NCBI RefSeq assembly: GCF_017352195.1
Contig: NZ_CP071445.1
Coordinates: forward strand, 2,046,001 to 2,110,000
DNA length: 64,000 nt
Reading direction: 5' to 3'
Source of the DNA: Sedimentibacter sp. zth1
GTDB taxonomy: Bacteria; Bacillota; Clostridia; Tissierellales; Sedimentibacteraceae
Each line of letters opens with the position of its first letter. Position 1 is the stretch's first letter. The notes beneath the pieces were generated by a model. It had not been told where the DNA came from, ran no database searches, and was given only the letters and a program-made list of their open reading frames with translations. This document shows, piece after piece, positions 26,345-35,649 of this stretch. The position numbers and the translations under genes were made by a program.

Positions 26345-27517
26345 ATGCTTGAAAATAATTATAATTCAAAGGTTTGTCCTTTTTTACAGTCAAAAATAGC
26401 ATCAAATAAAGAAGAAAGTATTCCTGTAATTGTTAGCATGAAAAGCAAAGTATCATATATGAAAAGTGAAGTATGCATATTATGCAATAGGATAAAATAT
26501 GAGCTACCTATCGTAAATGGCTATGCTTGCGACATGAATTTATCCAAAATAAAAAATTTTTATTCTAATCCAGATTTAGATTTTATATCATATGATTCTC
26601 CAATTCATACTAGTATGAATATTGCTAGCAAGTGTGTTAAATCGGATATAGTAAATGATTTAGGCTATACGGGCAAAGATATTACAATAGCAACAGTAGA
26701 TACAGGAATTTCCCCACATAGAGATTTAATATATCCTACAAATAGAATAGTAGGTTTTAAGGATTTTATAAAGAATAATAACAAAACTTATGACGATAAT
26801 GGTCATGGAACTCACATTGCTGGTATAATTGCTTCTAGTGGAATTTCATCTAGGGGTAAATATAAAGGAATTGCTCCAGAAGCTAATATTTTGGGAATTA
26901 AGGTTTTAGATAAGGATGGTAATGGAAAAGTTTCAGATATATTATCTGCTATACAATGGGTAATATATACCAAAGATGTATTTAAAACTAAAATACTTAA
27001 TTTGTCTTTGGGAACTAATGCACAATATAGAGAACGAACAGACCCATTAGTTAAAGCTGCAAATAAAGCTATTGAAAAGGGTTTGATTGTAGTTGCGGCA
27101 GTAGGTAATAATGGTCCTAAACAAAGAACAATTCTTTCTCCAGCTACTGGAAGGTATGTCATATCAGTTGGTGCATGTGATGACAATAGAACAATTGATT
27201 TAACTAAAAATACCGTTGCTACCTTTTCCAGTAGAGGACCTACTAAAGATAGAATAAAAAAGCCTGACTTGTTGGCACCTGGTGTAAATATTACATCCCT
27301 ATCTAATAAGGAGTATTCCGGATACACTACATTATCAGGCACTTCTATGGCCGCACCAATGGTATCAGGTGCAATAGCTTTATTATTACAAAAAACACCA
27401 ACCCTAACGCATTTGGATATTAAAAAATTGCTAGAAAAAAACTGTTCGCGTTTGGGTATATCACAATTTGAGGAAGGTGCAGGAATATTAGATTTAAGTA
27501 AATTATTTAAAATATAA
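26345..27517 (+). CDS. Subtilisin-like serine protease (S8), no signal peptide
   Basis: The protein has about 390 residues. The triad is D119 (TVDTGIS), H154 (GHGTHIAGI) and S334 (SGTSMAAPM). About 100 residues precede the catalytic domain and resemble an I9-type propeptide, but no secretion signal is visible, so it may act inside the cell or spore like AprX/Isp enzymes. The start is ATG 26345 after AGAAGGTGA; an in-frame GTG at 26336 lies within that site. It is monocistronic, with a strong terminator. Confidence 0.9.
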   Translation: MLENNYNSKVCPFLQSKIASNKEESIPVIVSMKSKVSYMKSEVCILCNRIKYELPIVNGYACDMNLSKIKNFYSNPDLDFISYDSPIHTSMNIASKCVKSDIVNDLGYTGKDITIATVDTGISPHRDLIYPTNRIVGFKDFIKNNNKTYDDNGHGTHIAGIIASSGISSRGKYKGIAPEANILGIKVLDKDGNGKVSDILSAIQWVIYTKDVFKTKILNLSLGTNAQYRERTDPLVKAANKAIEKGLIVVAAVGNNGPKQRTILSPATGRYVISVGACDDNRTIDLTKNTVATFSSRGPTKDRIKKPDLLAPGVNITSLSNKEYSGYTTLSGTSMAAPMVSGAIALLLQKTPTLTHLDIKKLLEKNCSRLGISQFEEGAGILDLSKLFKI

Positions 27518-27520
27518 TAT

Positions 27521-27552
27521 AATAAAGGCACGCTAATACGCGTGCCTTTATT
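27521..27552. terminator. Bidirectional terminator, subtilase/spoIIID
   Basis: AATAAAGGCACGC and its complement form a 13-base-pair stem with a 6-base loop. It lies between the convergent subtilase and spoIIID genes. Confidence 0.88.
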
Positions 27553-27587
27553 ATAAACAATTCTTCTATTGTTTTTCTTTGATTATA

Positions 27588-27857
27588 CTATAAGTTTATT
27601 ACTTGCTTATCTATTTCTTTATATTTTAGGCGTGTGGCTTTTCCTCCTCTTATATGTCTTTCAGATTTATTTTTCAATAATACCTTCTTGACATCACTTG
27701 CTACAGGAGGATTTATTTTTGGCAATCTTTCGGTTACATCTTTATGGACTGTACTTTTGCTAACACCAAATTTTTTTGCAGTTTGTCTAACTGTAGATTG
27801 TGTATTTATAATATATTCCGCTATTTCCATTGCTCTTTTTTCTATGTAATCCTTCAT
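27588..27857 (-). CDS. spoIIID: Sporulation transcription factor SpoIIID
   Basis: The 89-residue protein is almost all DNA-binding. A helix-turn-helix at about 22-42 reads TVRQTAKKFGVSKSTVHKDVTERL, and a basic C-terminal helix follows with the typical HIRGGKATRLKYK. SpoIIID adjusts the sigma-E regulon in the mother cell. AAAGGGGG precedes the ATG. It lies downstream of the spoIIQ-like gene, matching the spoIID-spoIIQ-spoIIID neighbourhood of many clostridia. Its presence is good evidence for endospore formation. Confidence 0.96.
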   Translation of the reverse strand: MKDYIEKRAMEIAEYIINTQSTVRQTAKKFGVSKSTVHKDVTERLPKINPPVASDVKKVLLKNKSERHIRGGKATRLKYKEIDKQVINL

Positions 27858-27946
27858 AATTAACCCCCTTTAGTAAAGCAACCGTCTTATTTACATACAT
27901 ATGCTTATAAAGATCCTAATAGAACTTTTTTCAATAAAATATAAAT

Positions 27947-28657
27947 TTATTTTGTATACAATGAAGTGGGATCATAAATCTCATCTTTAATAGATATTTC
28001 AAAATGCAAATGTGGTCCATCAGACATTTCAATATTTTCAACAATACCTAATGTCCCAATTTTATCACCCTGCTTAACATCGTCACCAACACTAACACTT
28101 GAACTTGATAAACAACAATATTTTGTCTTTACATCGTGTCCATGATTAATTATAATTTCAACGCCCATTAAGCTATTTTTATTTACAGCCTCTATCGTAC
28201 CATCACAGGCTGCATTAACTACAAGATTTCCTTCAGGATTAATGTCTAGACCTTGATGAGTTCTCCACTCCTCAACAGTTTCGTAATAAACTAATTCATT
28301 AATATTAAATTCTCTTGATATGGTTCCTTCAATAGGTTTAGAAAAAGATTCAACAATATTTTTTTTCGCTAATTTTTCCTCTTTATCTTCAATTTCTAAA
28401 GCCTTCTCATAATCTTTTATAGTTTTATCTACATAATCCTTGTATGGATCCTCATTAGCTTTTACAATATCTGAATTTTGTTCACCTTGTTCTTCTGAAA
28501 TATTTTCATTACTACTAGTATATTTCCATATTAGTGCTGTCGAAATCAAGCATATACACAAAACTATTATAAAAAAACTAGTATTTTTGTTTTTAAAGCC
28601 CTTGAAAAAGTTTTTCATGTGTTTTTTGAAATTGTTAATAAAATTATTTTGTTTCAT
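27947..28657 (-). CDS. spoIIQ: SpoIIQ-like M23 (LytM) sporulation protein
   Basis: The 236-residue protein has one membrane segment (about 27-44), a charged linker and an M23 domain from about residue 105. The zinc and active-site residues are complete: H134 and D138 (THQGLDI), and HLH at 216-218. In Bacillus subtilis SpoIIQ the first histidine is lost, while clostridial forms often keep it. The partner SpoIIIAH is not in the window. SpoIIQ is made in the forespore and bridges the intermembrane space during engulfment. Position beside spoIID and a sigma-F-like promoter support the assignment. Confidence 0.85.
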   Translation of the reverse strand: MKQNNFINNFKKHMKNFFKGFKNKNTSFFIIVLCICLISTALIWKYTSSNENISEEQGEQNSDIVKANEDPYKDYVDKTIKDYEKALEIEDKEEKLAKKNIVESFSKPIEGTISREFNINELVYYETVEEWRTHQGLDINPEGNLVVNAACDGTIEAVNKNSLMGVEIIINHGHDVKTKYCCLSSSSVSVGDDVKQGDKIGTLGIVENIEMSDGPHLHFEISIKDEIYDPTSLYTK

Positions 28658-28681
28658 ATAAACCTCCTTATTTTGTTAGTA

Positions 28682-28709
28682 TTATTTCCATAATTTTTTA
28701 TTTAATACA
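28682..28709 (-). promoter_or_regulatory. Sigma-F-like promoter of spoIIQ
   Basis: On the minus strand GTATT is followed after 14 bases by GGAAATAAT, close to the forespore sigma-F pattern (GTATA, then GG..A.A.T.). AGGAGG and the spoIIQ start follow about 25 bases on. Confidence 0.45.
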
Positions 28710-28774
28710 AAGATGTTCTATTTATTTTAAAAAATAATATAATTATTTATATAAACTAATGGTAAGGAGTAGTT

Positions 28775-29791
28775 ATGAAAAACAAATTAATTGTAATAAT
28801 AATAATTTTATTATTGCTTTATATGATTCCCACATTGTCATTATCTTATTTTGAAAATACATTTAGTAGTAGTGAGGAAGGCCCTATAGATATTGCAGAG
28901 TCTATTGATTCTATAATAACTACAGATGAAAGTGAAATTCGATATATTGAGGTTTATCATATAAATAGCAATAAGGTTTTAAAACTTGAAATAGAAGAAT
29001 ATATAATGGGTGTTGTAGCAGCTGAAATGCCTGCACAGTTCGAGTTAGATGCTCTAAAAGCTCAGGCAATTACAGCTAGAACATACTTATTATACAAATT
29101 AAAGAAAACCAATACAAATCCTGAACAACATACTCAAGCTCCAATATGTTCTGGTACTCATTGTCAGGTATACCTTACTAAGGAAGAACTTATACAAAAA
29201 TTTACACAAACATGGTATGATACATACTGGCCTAAAATTGAAAGTGCTGTTAATTCTACAAAAGGACAAATTTTAACATACGAAGGAAAGTTAATTGAGC
29301 CATTATTTCACTCAACTAGTGGTGGAAGAACTGAAAATTCGGAAGATGTCTTTACAAGTGCCGCCCCTTACCTAAGAAGTGTGGAAAGTCCTTACGAAGC
29401 GAATTCTCCTAAGCTAACTGCTACAATTACTATACCAATAATTGAATTTATCACAAAATTAAAGGGTTCATTGGGAGAAAATGATATAAATGCTACTAAT
29501 TTAAAGGATAAAATTTCACTTATAGAAGTTAGTGAGGGCGGTAAAATTAAAACCATGCAAATTGGAGAAACCATTATAACTGGTAGAGATTTTAGGACGT
29601 TATACAACCTTAATTCATCTAATTTTAAATTGGTTCAAAATAATGAAAATATTGAAATAATAACTACAGGATATGGTCATGGAGTTGGAATGAGTCAATA
29701 CGGAGCCAACGGGATGGCTATAGAAGGATTTAATTATAGAGATATCTTAAAACATTATTATACAGGAATAGAAATAATGCAATACAATTAG
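28775..29791 (+). CDS. spoIID: Stage II sporulation protein D
   Basis: The 338-residue protein has an N-terminal membrane anchor (about 4-22). The SpoIID domain starts near residue 75 (EEYIMGVVAAEMPAQFELDALKAQAITARTY) and ends with GYGHGVGMSQYGANGMA. The catalytic glutamate of the lytic transglycosylase is expected in AAEMPA. It also has the paired cysteines CSGTHC near residue 128, common in clostridial members. With SpoIIP and SpoIIM it degrades septal peptidoglycan during engulfment. AAGGAG precedes the ATG. It is divergent from spoIIQ. Confidence 0.96.
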   Translation: MKNKLIVIIIILLLLYMIPTLSLSYFENTFSSSEEGPIDIAESIDSIITTDESEIRYIEVYHINSNKVLKLEIEEYIMGVVAAEMPAQFELDALKAQAITARTYLLYKLKKTNTNPEQHTQAPICSGTHCQVYLTKEELIQKFTQTWYDTYWPKIESAVNSTKGQILTYEGKLIEPLFHSTSGGRTENSEDVFTSAAPYLRSVESPYEANSPKLTATITIPIIEFITKLKGSLGENDINATNLKDKISLIEVSEGGKIKTMQIGETIITGRDFRTLYNLNSSNFKLVQNNENIEIITTGYGHGVGMSQYGANGMAIEGFNYRDILKHYYTGIEIMQYN

Positions 29792-29817
29792 AGGCAAAGA
29801 ATTTATACTTTGCCTCT
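29790..29817 (+). terminator. Terminator of spoIID
   Basis: AGAGGCAAAG and CTTTGCCTCT form a 10-base-pair stem with an 8-base loop, starting within the spoIID stop codon. The tail ATTAATTTTT is modest; on the minus strand it may also serve the next gene. Confidence 0.75.
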
Positions 29818-29826
29818 GATTAATTT

Positions 29827-30588
29827 TTAGAAAAAGTTTGATATTACTGGAGCTATAATTTTAGATAGAGTTAATGAAAATACAGCTGTCATAATTACCA
29901 AGTATATCATGTAAATCCAAAATATATTGTCATCTAAACCGCAAAGTTCTTTTACACCTATGTAATTCAATATTAATAATGATAACAATCCTACAGTCAT
30001 TAAAAATAATGCTACTTTCGGTAGTACAAAGCTTACTACAATACATAAAATCATTATTGCTGTAAAAGGTATTAGAATTGTTGATAACATATTAGCTGCA
30101 CAATTAAATGATATCTGTTTTTTTGTAAATTTTGCAAATAACCATGTTAATAATGCAATAACTAAATAACTAAGTACTCCAGCAAACAAGCATTTGAAAA
30201 ATGTACTAAAAAATCCCGCCCCAATTTCTGAAGCTTCCTTAACAAAGTCCATGTAACTAATATCACCAAAAAATCCAAATGACGTTTTATAAAATTTATA
30301 AAGCAACCTTCTTACACAAACTGTTATTGCCAACGATGAAATTAAAAACTCAACTACTGCAACAAAAACCCATAGTATACTATTATCCTTAGTTGAAGAT
30401 TTAATTTCTTCTATAGTATTGTTTGGTAATGCTCCCTTGAATCTCAACAACATTTGTTTCATCATTTTCTTGAAGTCAAACTTATCACTCTGCACACTGA
30501 CTACTACATTATCATTTGTGCAGTTTTGTTGGCAACTGCATATTTCGCCATCTTTTATTTCCTTCCCGCAGTTTTTACAAAATGGCAT
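29827..30588 (-). CDS. Zinc-ribbon membrane protein of unknown function
   Basis: The 253-residue protein opens with a zinc ribbon (CKNCGKEIKDGEICSC, residues 4-19). A cytoplasmic linker leads to five or six membrane segments from about residue 70 on. The layout is like YIP1-type zinc-ribbon membrane proteins common in clostridia. No catalytic motif is visible. It is monocistronic between spoIID and maf. The role is unknown. Confidence 0.7.
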   Translation of the reverse strand: MPFCKNCGKEIKDGEICSCQQNCTNDNVVVSVQSDKFDFKKMMKQMLLRFKGALPNNTIEEIKSSTKDNSILWVFVAVVEFLISSLAITVCVRRLLYKFYKTSFGFFGDISYMDFVKEASEIGAGFFSTFFKCLFAGVLSYLVIALLTWLFAKFTKKQISFNCAANMLSTILIPFTAIMILCIVVSFVLPKVALFLMTVGLLSLLILNYIGVKELCGLDDNIFWIYMIYLVIMTAVFSLTLSKIIAPVISNFF

Positions 30589-30805
30589 ATAAACACCTAC
30601 TTTCTATTTTCTATTTAGTCTATTATACCATATTTTTACAAAATGCAAGAACTATTTTAATATTTTATAAAATAAAAATAAAAGTGTAGCGTAAAACTAA
30701 TTTCCGTTCTATTTGAATAAATTTAAATTATTAAGCTATATTTATTTTGTTATAATATTTAATTTGTGCTAAAATGTAAATACTACATAAATATTGAGGT
30801 GTCTT

Positions 30806-31393
30806 ATGGAAAAAATTATATTAGCATCATCATCACCAAGAAGAAAAGAATTGTTAGAGCAAGTTGGAATTAACTTTGATATTTTGCCTAGTAATGAAGA
30901 AGAAATTATTACAAAAATTAATCCAAGTGAAATTGTGGAAGAGTTATCTCTACAAAAAGCTAATAGCGTATTAAAAATGGTTACTAATGATTCAATTATT
31001 ATTGGTGCAGATACAATTGTTTCACTAAACAATAACATCATGGGTAAACCACATGATAAAAATGATGCATACAATATGTTAAAACAATTACAAAATAATA
31101 CACATACTGTATATACAGGCGTTTGTGTTATTATAAAAAAAGGTATTGATTGTAAAGTTATAGTATTTCACGATTCAACAGATGTTACAATGTATCCTAT
31201 GACAAATAAACAAATATATGATTACATTGATACAAATGAACCATTTGACAAAGCAGGTTCATATGGTATTCAAGGACAATCTGCTATTTATATTAAAAAA
31301 ATCTGTGGCGACTATAACAATGTAGTTGGCTTACCCATTGCAAAACTTTATAATACCCTTTTAGACATAGGTATTGATCTTAAGAATTATTAA
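30806..31393 (+). CDS. maf: Maf-like nucleotide pyrophosphatase
   Basis: The protein has about 195 residues and begins MEKIILASSSPRRKELL, the Maf/HAM1 signature. It has the catalytic aspartate in GADTIV near residue 70, and KPHD and DKAGSYGIQG further on. Maf proteins hydrolyse canonical or modified NTPs such as dTTP, UTP or m5UTP and are associated with septum inhibition when overproduced. The start is ATG 30806 after TGAGGTG; an upstream in-frame start at 30794 lies within that site. It is followed 16 bases on by the EamA gene. Confidence 0.93.
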   Translation: MEKIILASSSPRRKELLEQVGINFDILPSNEEEIITKINPSEIVEELSLQKANSVLKMVTNDSIIIGADTIVSLNNNIMGKPHDKNDAYNMLKQLQNNTHTVYTGVCVIIKKGIDCKVIVFHDSTDVTMYPMTNKQIYDYIDTNEPFDKAGSYGIQGQSAIYIKKICGDYNNVVGLPIAKLYNTLLDIGIDLKNY

Positions 31394-31408
31394 AAGGGGG
31401 TTTTTAAT

Positions 31409-32302
31409 TTGAATAAGGCAAAGGGTTTTTCATGCGTAATTACTGCCGCTGTAATATTTGGTTTTATGCCAATTTTAAGCAAACTAACATATTTTGGTGG
31501 AAGTAATCCAATTATGCTTGTATTTTTAAGAAGTTTTCTTTGTATTCCAATACTATATAGCATTTTAAGAGTAAAAAAGATAACTATAAAAGTTCCAAAA
31601 AAAATATTGTTTAAATTCTTTATTTATAGTATAGTAACTACTACGCTAACCGCACTTTTACTTTATACATCTTATAATTATGTATCTGTTGGCATAGCTA
31701 CAACAATTCACTATGTTTATCCTATTATAGTAGGATTAATATTAGTTATATTTTTCAAAGAAAAAATTAGTATCTTGAAAATTATATGCTTAGCAATTTC
31801 TTTTTCAGGTATTTTGTTATTTTTTGACGGTAATACTAGCAATGGTAGTTTAATAGGGTTATTTATTGCATTCCTATCAGGGGTTAGTTACTCTTTAAGT
31901 TTAATTTATATGGACAAGGGTGGAATAAAAGGTTATTATCCATTTTTGGTAACTTTTTATTCATGTTTATTTACTTCCATAACTATGTTCTTTGTATCAA
32001 TTATAACAAAAAGTTTTACCTTGAGTATAACACCTAGTGGATGGCTATATTCATTTATACTTAGTATAATTGTTTCAGTTATAGCAGTAACCTTTATGCA
32101 AATCGGTGTGCAAAATATAGGGCCTACAACTACTGCTATACTTTGTATGTTTGAACCTATAACAAGTATTATTCTAGCTATTTTACTTTTTAATGAGCCA
32201 TGCACATTTAGAAATATTTTAGGTTGCTCTTTAATAATATTTGCTGTTCTACTATTAACTATCTTCGATAATAAAAAAGAAAGCATAAGTAACAATTGTT
32301 AA
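31409..32302 (+). CDS. EamA family (DMT) transporter
   Basis: The 297-residue protein has ten membrane segments arranged as two EamA repeats of five helices, with the typical end-of-repeat pattern FEPITSIILAILLFNE near residue 248. Such transporters export amino acids or other metabolites; the substrate here is unknown. The start is a TTG with AAGGGGG 8 bases upstream. It is cotranscribed with maf. Its stop is directly adjacent to the convergent flavoprotein gene, with no terminator between. Confidence 0.87.
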   Translation: MNKAKGFSCVITAAVIFGFMPILSKLTYFGGSNPIMLVFLRSFLCIPILYSILRVKKITIKVPKKILFKFFIYSIVTTTLTALLLYTSYNYVSVGIATTIHYVYPIIVGLILVIFFKEKISILKIICLAISFSGILLFFDGNTSNGSLIGLFIAFLSGVSYSLSLIYMDKGGIKGYYPFLVTFYSCLFTSITMFFVSIITKSFTLSITPSGWLYSFILSIIVSVIAVTFMQIGVQNIGPTTTAILCMFEPITSIILAILLFNEPCTFRNILGCSLIIFAVLLLTIFDNKKESISNNC

Positions 32303-33529
32303 TTACAAATTGTTACTTATACTTTTAGTAGCAAGCATAGCTGTTGAAAAAGCAGCTTGAATGTTATACCCACCAGTTTCACCATCAATATCTAATACCT
32401 CACCAGTAAAATATAATCCCTTCACTAGCTTTGATTGCATTGTTTTTCTATTAACCTCATCTAAACTAACTCCGCCTGCTGTTGCCATAGCAATATGATA
32501 TCCACCCAAACTTTCAACTTTAAATTCATAAGAAAATAGACTATTTATCAAGCTTTGCTTATCCTTCCTAGATAACTGACTACATATTGTATCATCTTTT
32601 ATATTATTTATATAAAATATTTTATCAATAAATCTTTTTGATAAATTAGTATCCTTAAATATTGATTTAACAAGTTGCTTACCGTTTTGCTTTGTAACTT
32701 TTTTTATTAGCTCATTTATTCTATCATTTGTTAAGCCTATAAAATTGATTTTTATTATATCACCTACTTTAACATATTTTGAAAAGTTAAGTATAACAGG
32801 CCCTGAAAGATTTTTATGTGTAAGTAATAAATCTCCTTTCGTTTCTTTAATCTTTTTATTATTTCTCCATAAAGAAACCTGAATGTCTTTAAATGATACT
32901 CCTGAAAGCTCACTAAATTTATATTCTGCTACATTTATAGGTGTCAAGCAAGGTGATGTTTCAACTATACTATGTCCTAAACTTCTTGCAATACTATATC
33001 CATCACCTGTAGAACCCGTAATTGGATATGACTTGCCACCAGTCGATATTATTAAATTTTTAGATGTAAATTTTTCATTTCCTGTCTTAATAGTAAAAAA
33101 CTCTAATTCACTATTATATTTAACTTCCGCTACACAACAATTATATTTAACTAATGCTTTATTTTTTTTTATTTTTTGCAGAAGTGCACTCAATATATCA
33201 TTCGCTTTTAATGATTTAGGAAACACCTTGCCATCATCTCTTATAACACTTTCTACACCCAATTTCTCAAAATACTTTATTGAATCATTATTGTTAAAAT
33301 TATATAAAGCCGGTTTCAAGAAGCTACTGTTTGCGCCATATTTTTTCAAAAAATCATCTAATTCTCCTGAATGTGTAAAATTACATTGTCCTGCTCCAGA
33401 TATCAGCATTTTTTTACCTGCGCAGGTATTTTTCTCAATTAACAATGTTTTTACACCATTTAAATTGCAGGCTGCCAAAAGTCCAGATGCACCTGCGCCA
33501 ATAATTATTGTATTAAAATCAGTTATCAT
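32303..33529 (-). CDS. HI0933/BaiN-type FAD-dependent oxidoreductase
   Basis: The 408-residue flavoprotein starts with a dinucleotide-binding motif GAGASGL near residue 11. It has the family's GKKMLISGAGQCNFT segment near residue 40 and ends with the FAD-contacting TGEVLDIDGETGGYNIQAAF. HI0933/YhiN proteins are widespread; BaiN was linked to bile-acid reduction in one clostridium, but no specific reaction can be inferred here. It stands alone and converges on the EamA gene without a gap. Confidence 0.88.
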   Translation of the reverse strand: MITDFNTIIIGAGASGLLAACNLNGVKTLLIEKNTCAGKKMLISGAGQCNFTHSGELDDFLKKYGANSSFLKPALYNFNNNDSIKYFEKLGVESVIRDDGKVFPKSLKANDILSALLQKIKKNKALVKYNCCVAEVKYNSELEFFTIKTGNEKFTSKNLIISTGGKSYPITGSTGDGYSIARSLGHSIVETSPCLTPINVAEYKFSELSGVSFKDIQVSLWRNNKKIKETKGDLLLTHKNLSGPVILNFSKYVKVGDIIKINFIGLTNDRINELIKKVTKQNGKQLVKSIFKDTNLSKRFIDKIFYINNIKDDTICSQLSRKDKQSLINSLFSYEFKVESLGGYHIAMATAGGVSLDEVNRKTMQSKLVKGLYFTGEVLDIDGETGGYNIQAAFSTAMLATKSISNNL

Positions 33530-33556
33530 ATAACTCCCTATAATAATTTAATTTAA

Positions 33557-33585
33557 AATAGACATAGTCTTTAACCATGTCTATT
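33557..33585 (-). terminator. Hairpin after the SLH-protein gene
   Basis: AATAGACAT and ATGTCTATT form a 9-base-pair stem; on the minus strand it is followed by TTTAAATT. Confidence 0.5.
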
Positions 33586-33608
33586 CATTATCTACTATTT
33601 TTACCGTT

Positions 33609-35477
33609 CTATTTTATTATTATACTAACAGCGTTAAATGTTCCACCACTATATGAACCAACACTTATAATAGAATCACCAATTTTCAAATCCTTGATAT
33701 ATTTAACCTGTGCTGATAATGTCATTATTTTAGCATTTGAACCTAAGCTTACATATAAAATCTCTTCTTCACCAAATTCTTTTGTTATTTTTACCATAAC
33801 TGTTTTCTTTTCAACATTAATATAAATAATCTTTCCATTTATCTGTTGTGATGCTTCCGTTTCTGTAGCTTCAATTGAAATTACATCCTGTCCTTCAAAG
33901 CTTAAACTTACATTGTAGCCAACCCTTAAATCATATATTGATGATGTACTATTTAAAATACTCATTTTAGCATTGTTGCTTACTCTATATTCGTGTACTG
34001 CACCATCTTTATCTTGTATCTTAATTTTATTTTGTGTTCCTATAATTATTTCTTTAATTACTCCTGCTGTATCTGACTCTGTTGCAACTGCTGTTGCATC
34101 TATTGCAGTTAATACATCATATTCTGTTCTAACTACTACTAAATCACCTACTCTTAGTTGATCAAATGTAGTATCTTTTGAATTCCTAGTTACATCTGGT
34201 TCACTAACATAAACAAACGTATTAATTTTACCTGTTGCATCTTCAATCATAAGCTTTATAGGAATATCGTATTCAATATTTTTTATTTTACCGCTATATG
34301 TTTGCAATCTTCCTATAGCATCTACTTGGGTTACCTTGTCATCCATAAGTTTTACAGTTACTTTATCATACTTAACTAAGTTTTTAAAATCAATAATTTT
34401 TCCATCAAGAGTAGTTACTACATTTTCCCCTATAGTGTATGTCTTTTCGTTATTTTTATTGTCAACAATGATTAACTTCATAGGAGAAACAAAATAAACT
34501 CTTTTAATTTTGCCCTCTACTAGTGTTATTGATGTATCAACTGTAACACTCTTTGCAATATTTGTCGATACAGCCACTTGACATTCTACAGACATACCCT
34601 TCTCTAATCTTTTGATACTTGATGTAGTTTTGTCAATTTTTATATTAGTTTGCTCTTCAACCATTCTAACAATACTTACTTCTTTTGTTGTATCTAGCTC
34701 AATCTCTAAATAAGACTCTATAGAATTCAATGTAACATTTGTTACAGTACCTTTTAAAGTCAAATAAGTTTCAAAATCAGGAAACTGTGGTTTTACCTTA
34801 TTATCAGATATATAATCATATGCTATAGAAACCATCTTGGCAAATTGTTCCCTAGTTATTTCACTTTTTGGATTTATATTGCCATCTGTATCTCCACCTA
34901 ATATTTTTTTATCGTGCATTATGTAAATATATGGTCTTGCTGATGTTGAAATCTTAGATGAATCAGAAAATGGTAAGGTATATATTTTAGAAGATAGTTT
35001 TTCCACTTCATCTTTTAAAAGCATTGCCTTTGTCATCAAAATAGCAACTTCTTCTTTTGTGCTTTTTTTACCTAAATATCCTTTATCATTCAAACTCTTT
35101 AATCCATCTGTTGAAATTATATTTAATGCTAATGCTGTAGAAAGCTCATTATATGCCCAACTATATTTACTATCTATATTTTCTTTTAAGAATGAATCAT
35201 ATTTAGTCTGTATCTGCTTTTGCAATTTTTCATCTATTGTATATAATCTTGAAAGCATAATTAAAGTTTCAAGTTGTGTTACTTTATCCTTAGGTCTAAA
35301 CGTCCCATCTGTACTACCTTTAATTATTCCTAAATCGGCTGATTTAACTATGAATTCCTTTGCCCAGCTATTATCAATATCTGTAAATTTAACAGTTTCC
35401 GCACTTACAATTGATGTCATAACCATGCAAAATATCATAGCTAACACTATAATTTTATATACTTTCTTGTTTTTCAT
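33609..35477 (-). CDS. Secreted S-layer homology (SLH) protein with tandem beta-rich repeats
   Basis: The protein has about 622 residues. It has a signal peptide (MKNKKVYKIIVLAMIFCMVMTSIVSA) and two or three SLH modules in residues 27-235, including FTDI..SWAKEFI and FSDSS...ARPYIYIMHDKKILGGDTDG. Five divergent repeats of 65-75 residues follow, each starting G-(K/T/V)-(I/V)-K and ending in a D-x-V-x-V-type strand. SLH modules bind pyruvylated wall polymer. The C-terminal repeats are unidentified and look like a stalk or binding array. The start is ATG 35477 after GGGAGGA. It is monocistronic. Confidence 0.85.
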   Translation of the reverse strand: MKNKKVYKIIVLAMIFCMVMTSIVSAETVKFTDIDNSWAKEFIVKSADLGIIKGSTDGTFRPKDKVTQLETLIMLSRLYTIDEKLQKQIQTKYDSFLKENIDSKYSWAYNELSTALALNIISTDGLKSLNDKGYLGKKSTKEEVAILMTKAMLLKDEVEKLSSKIYTLPFSDSSKISTSARPYIYIMHDKKILGGDTDGNINPKSEITREQFAKMVSIAYDYISDNKVKPQFPDFETYLTLKGTVTNVTLNSIESYLEIELDTTKEVSIVRMVEEQTNIKIDKTTSSIKRLEKGMSVECQVAVSTNIAKSVTVDTSITLVEGKIKRVYFVSPMKLIIVDNKNNEKTYTIGENVVTTLDGKIIDFKNLVKYDKVTVKLMDDKVTQVDAIGRLQTYSGKIKNIEYDIPIKLMIEDATGKINTFVYVSEPDVTRNSKDTTFDQLRVGDLVVVRTEYDVLTAIDATAVATESDTAGVIKEIIIGTQNKIKIQDKDGAVHEYRVSNNAKMSILNSTSSIYDLRVGYNVSLSFEGQDVISIEATETEASQQINGKIIYINVEKKTVMVKITKEFGEEEILYVSLGSNAKIMTLSAQVKYIKDLKIGDSIISVGSYSGGTFNAVSIIIK

Positions 35478-35649
35478 TAGTTCCTCCCACAATTTTTATT
35501 AATTTCTTAGTTAATTACAATTTGCTATTTTGTTGAATATTATAACATAAAATGCTGTTATTTGCAATTTAATTTACAACTGCTAATTGGAACTTTACTT
35601 TTTTTAAAATACTGATAAAATATAATTAATATTTAACAAAGGGGTACAT

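Noticed and set aside
26812-27531. Long antisense frame (239 codons) opposite the subtilase gene
   Set aside because: It mirrors a strongly supported S8 protease, has no ribosome site and gives no recognisable protein motifs.
32883-33533. Antisense frame of 216 codons opposite the flavoprotein gene
   Set aside because: The sense strand has clear FAD motifs; the antisense frame lacks a ribosome site and family features.
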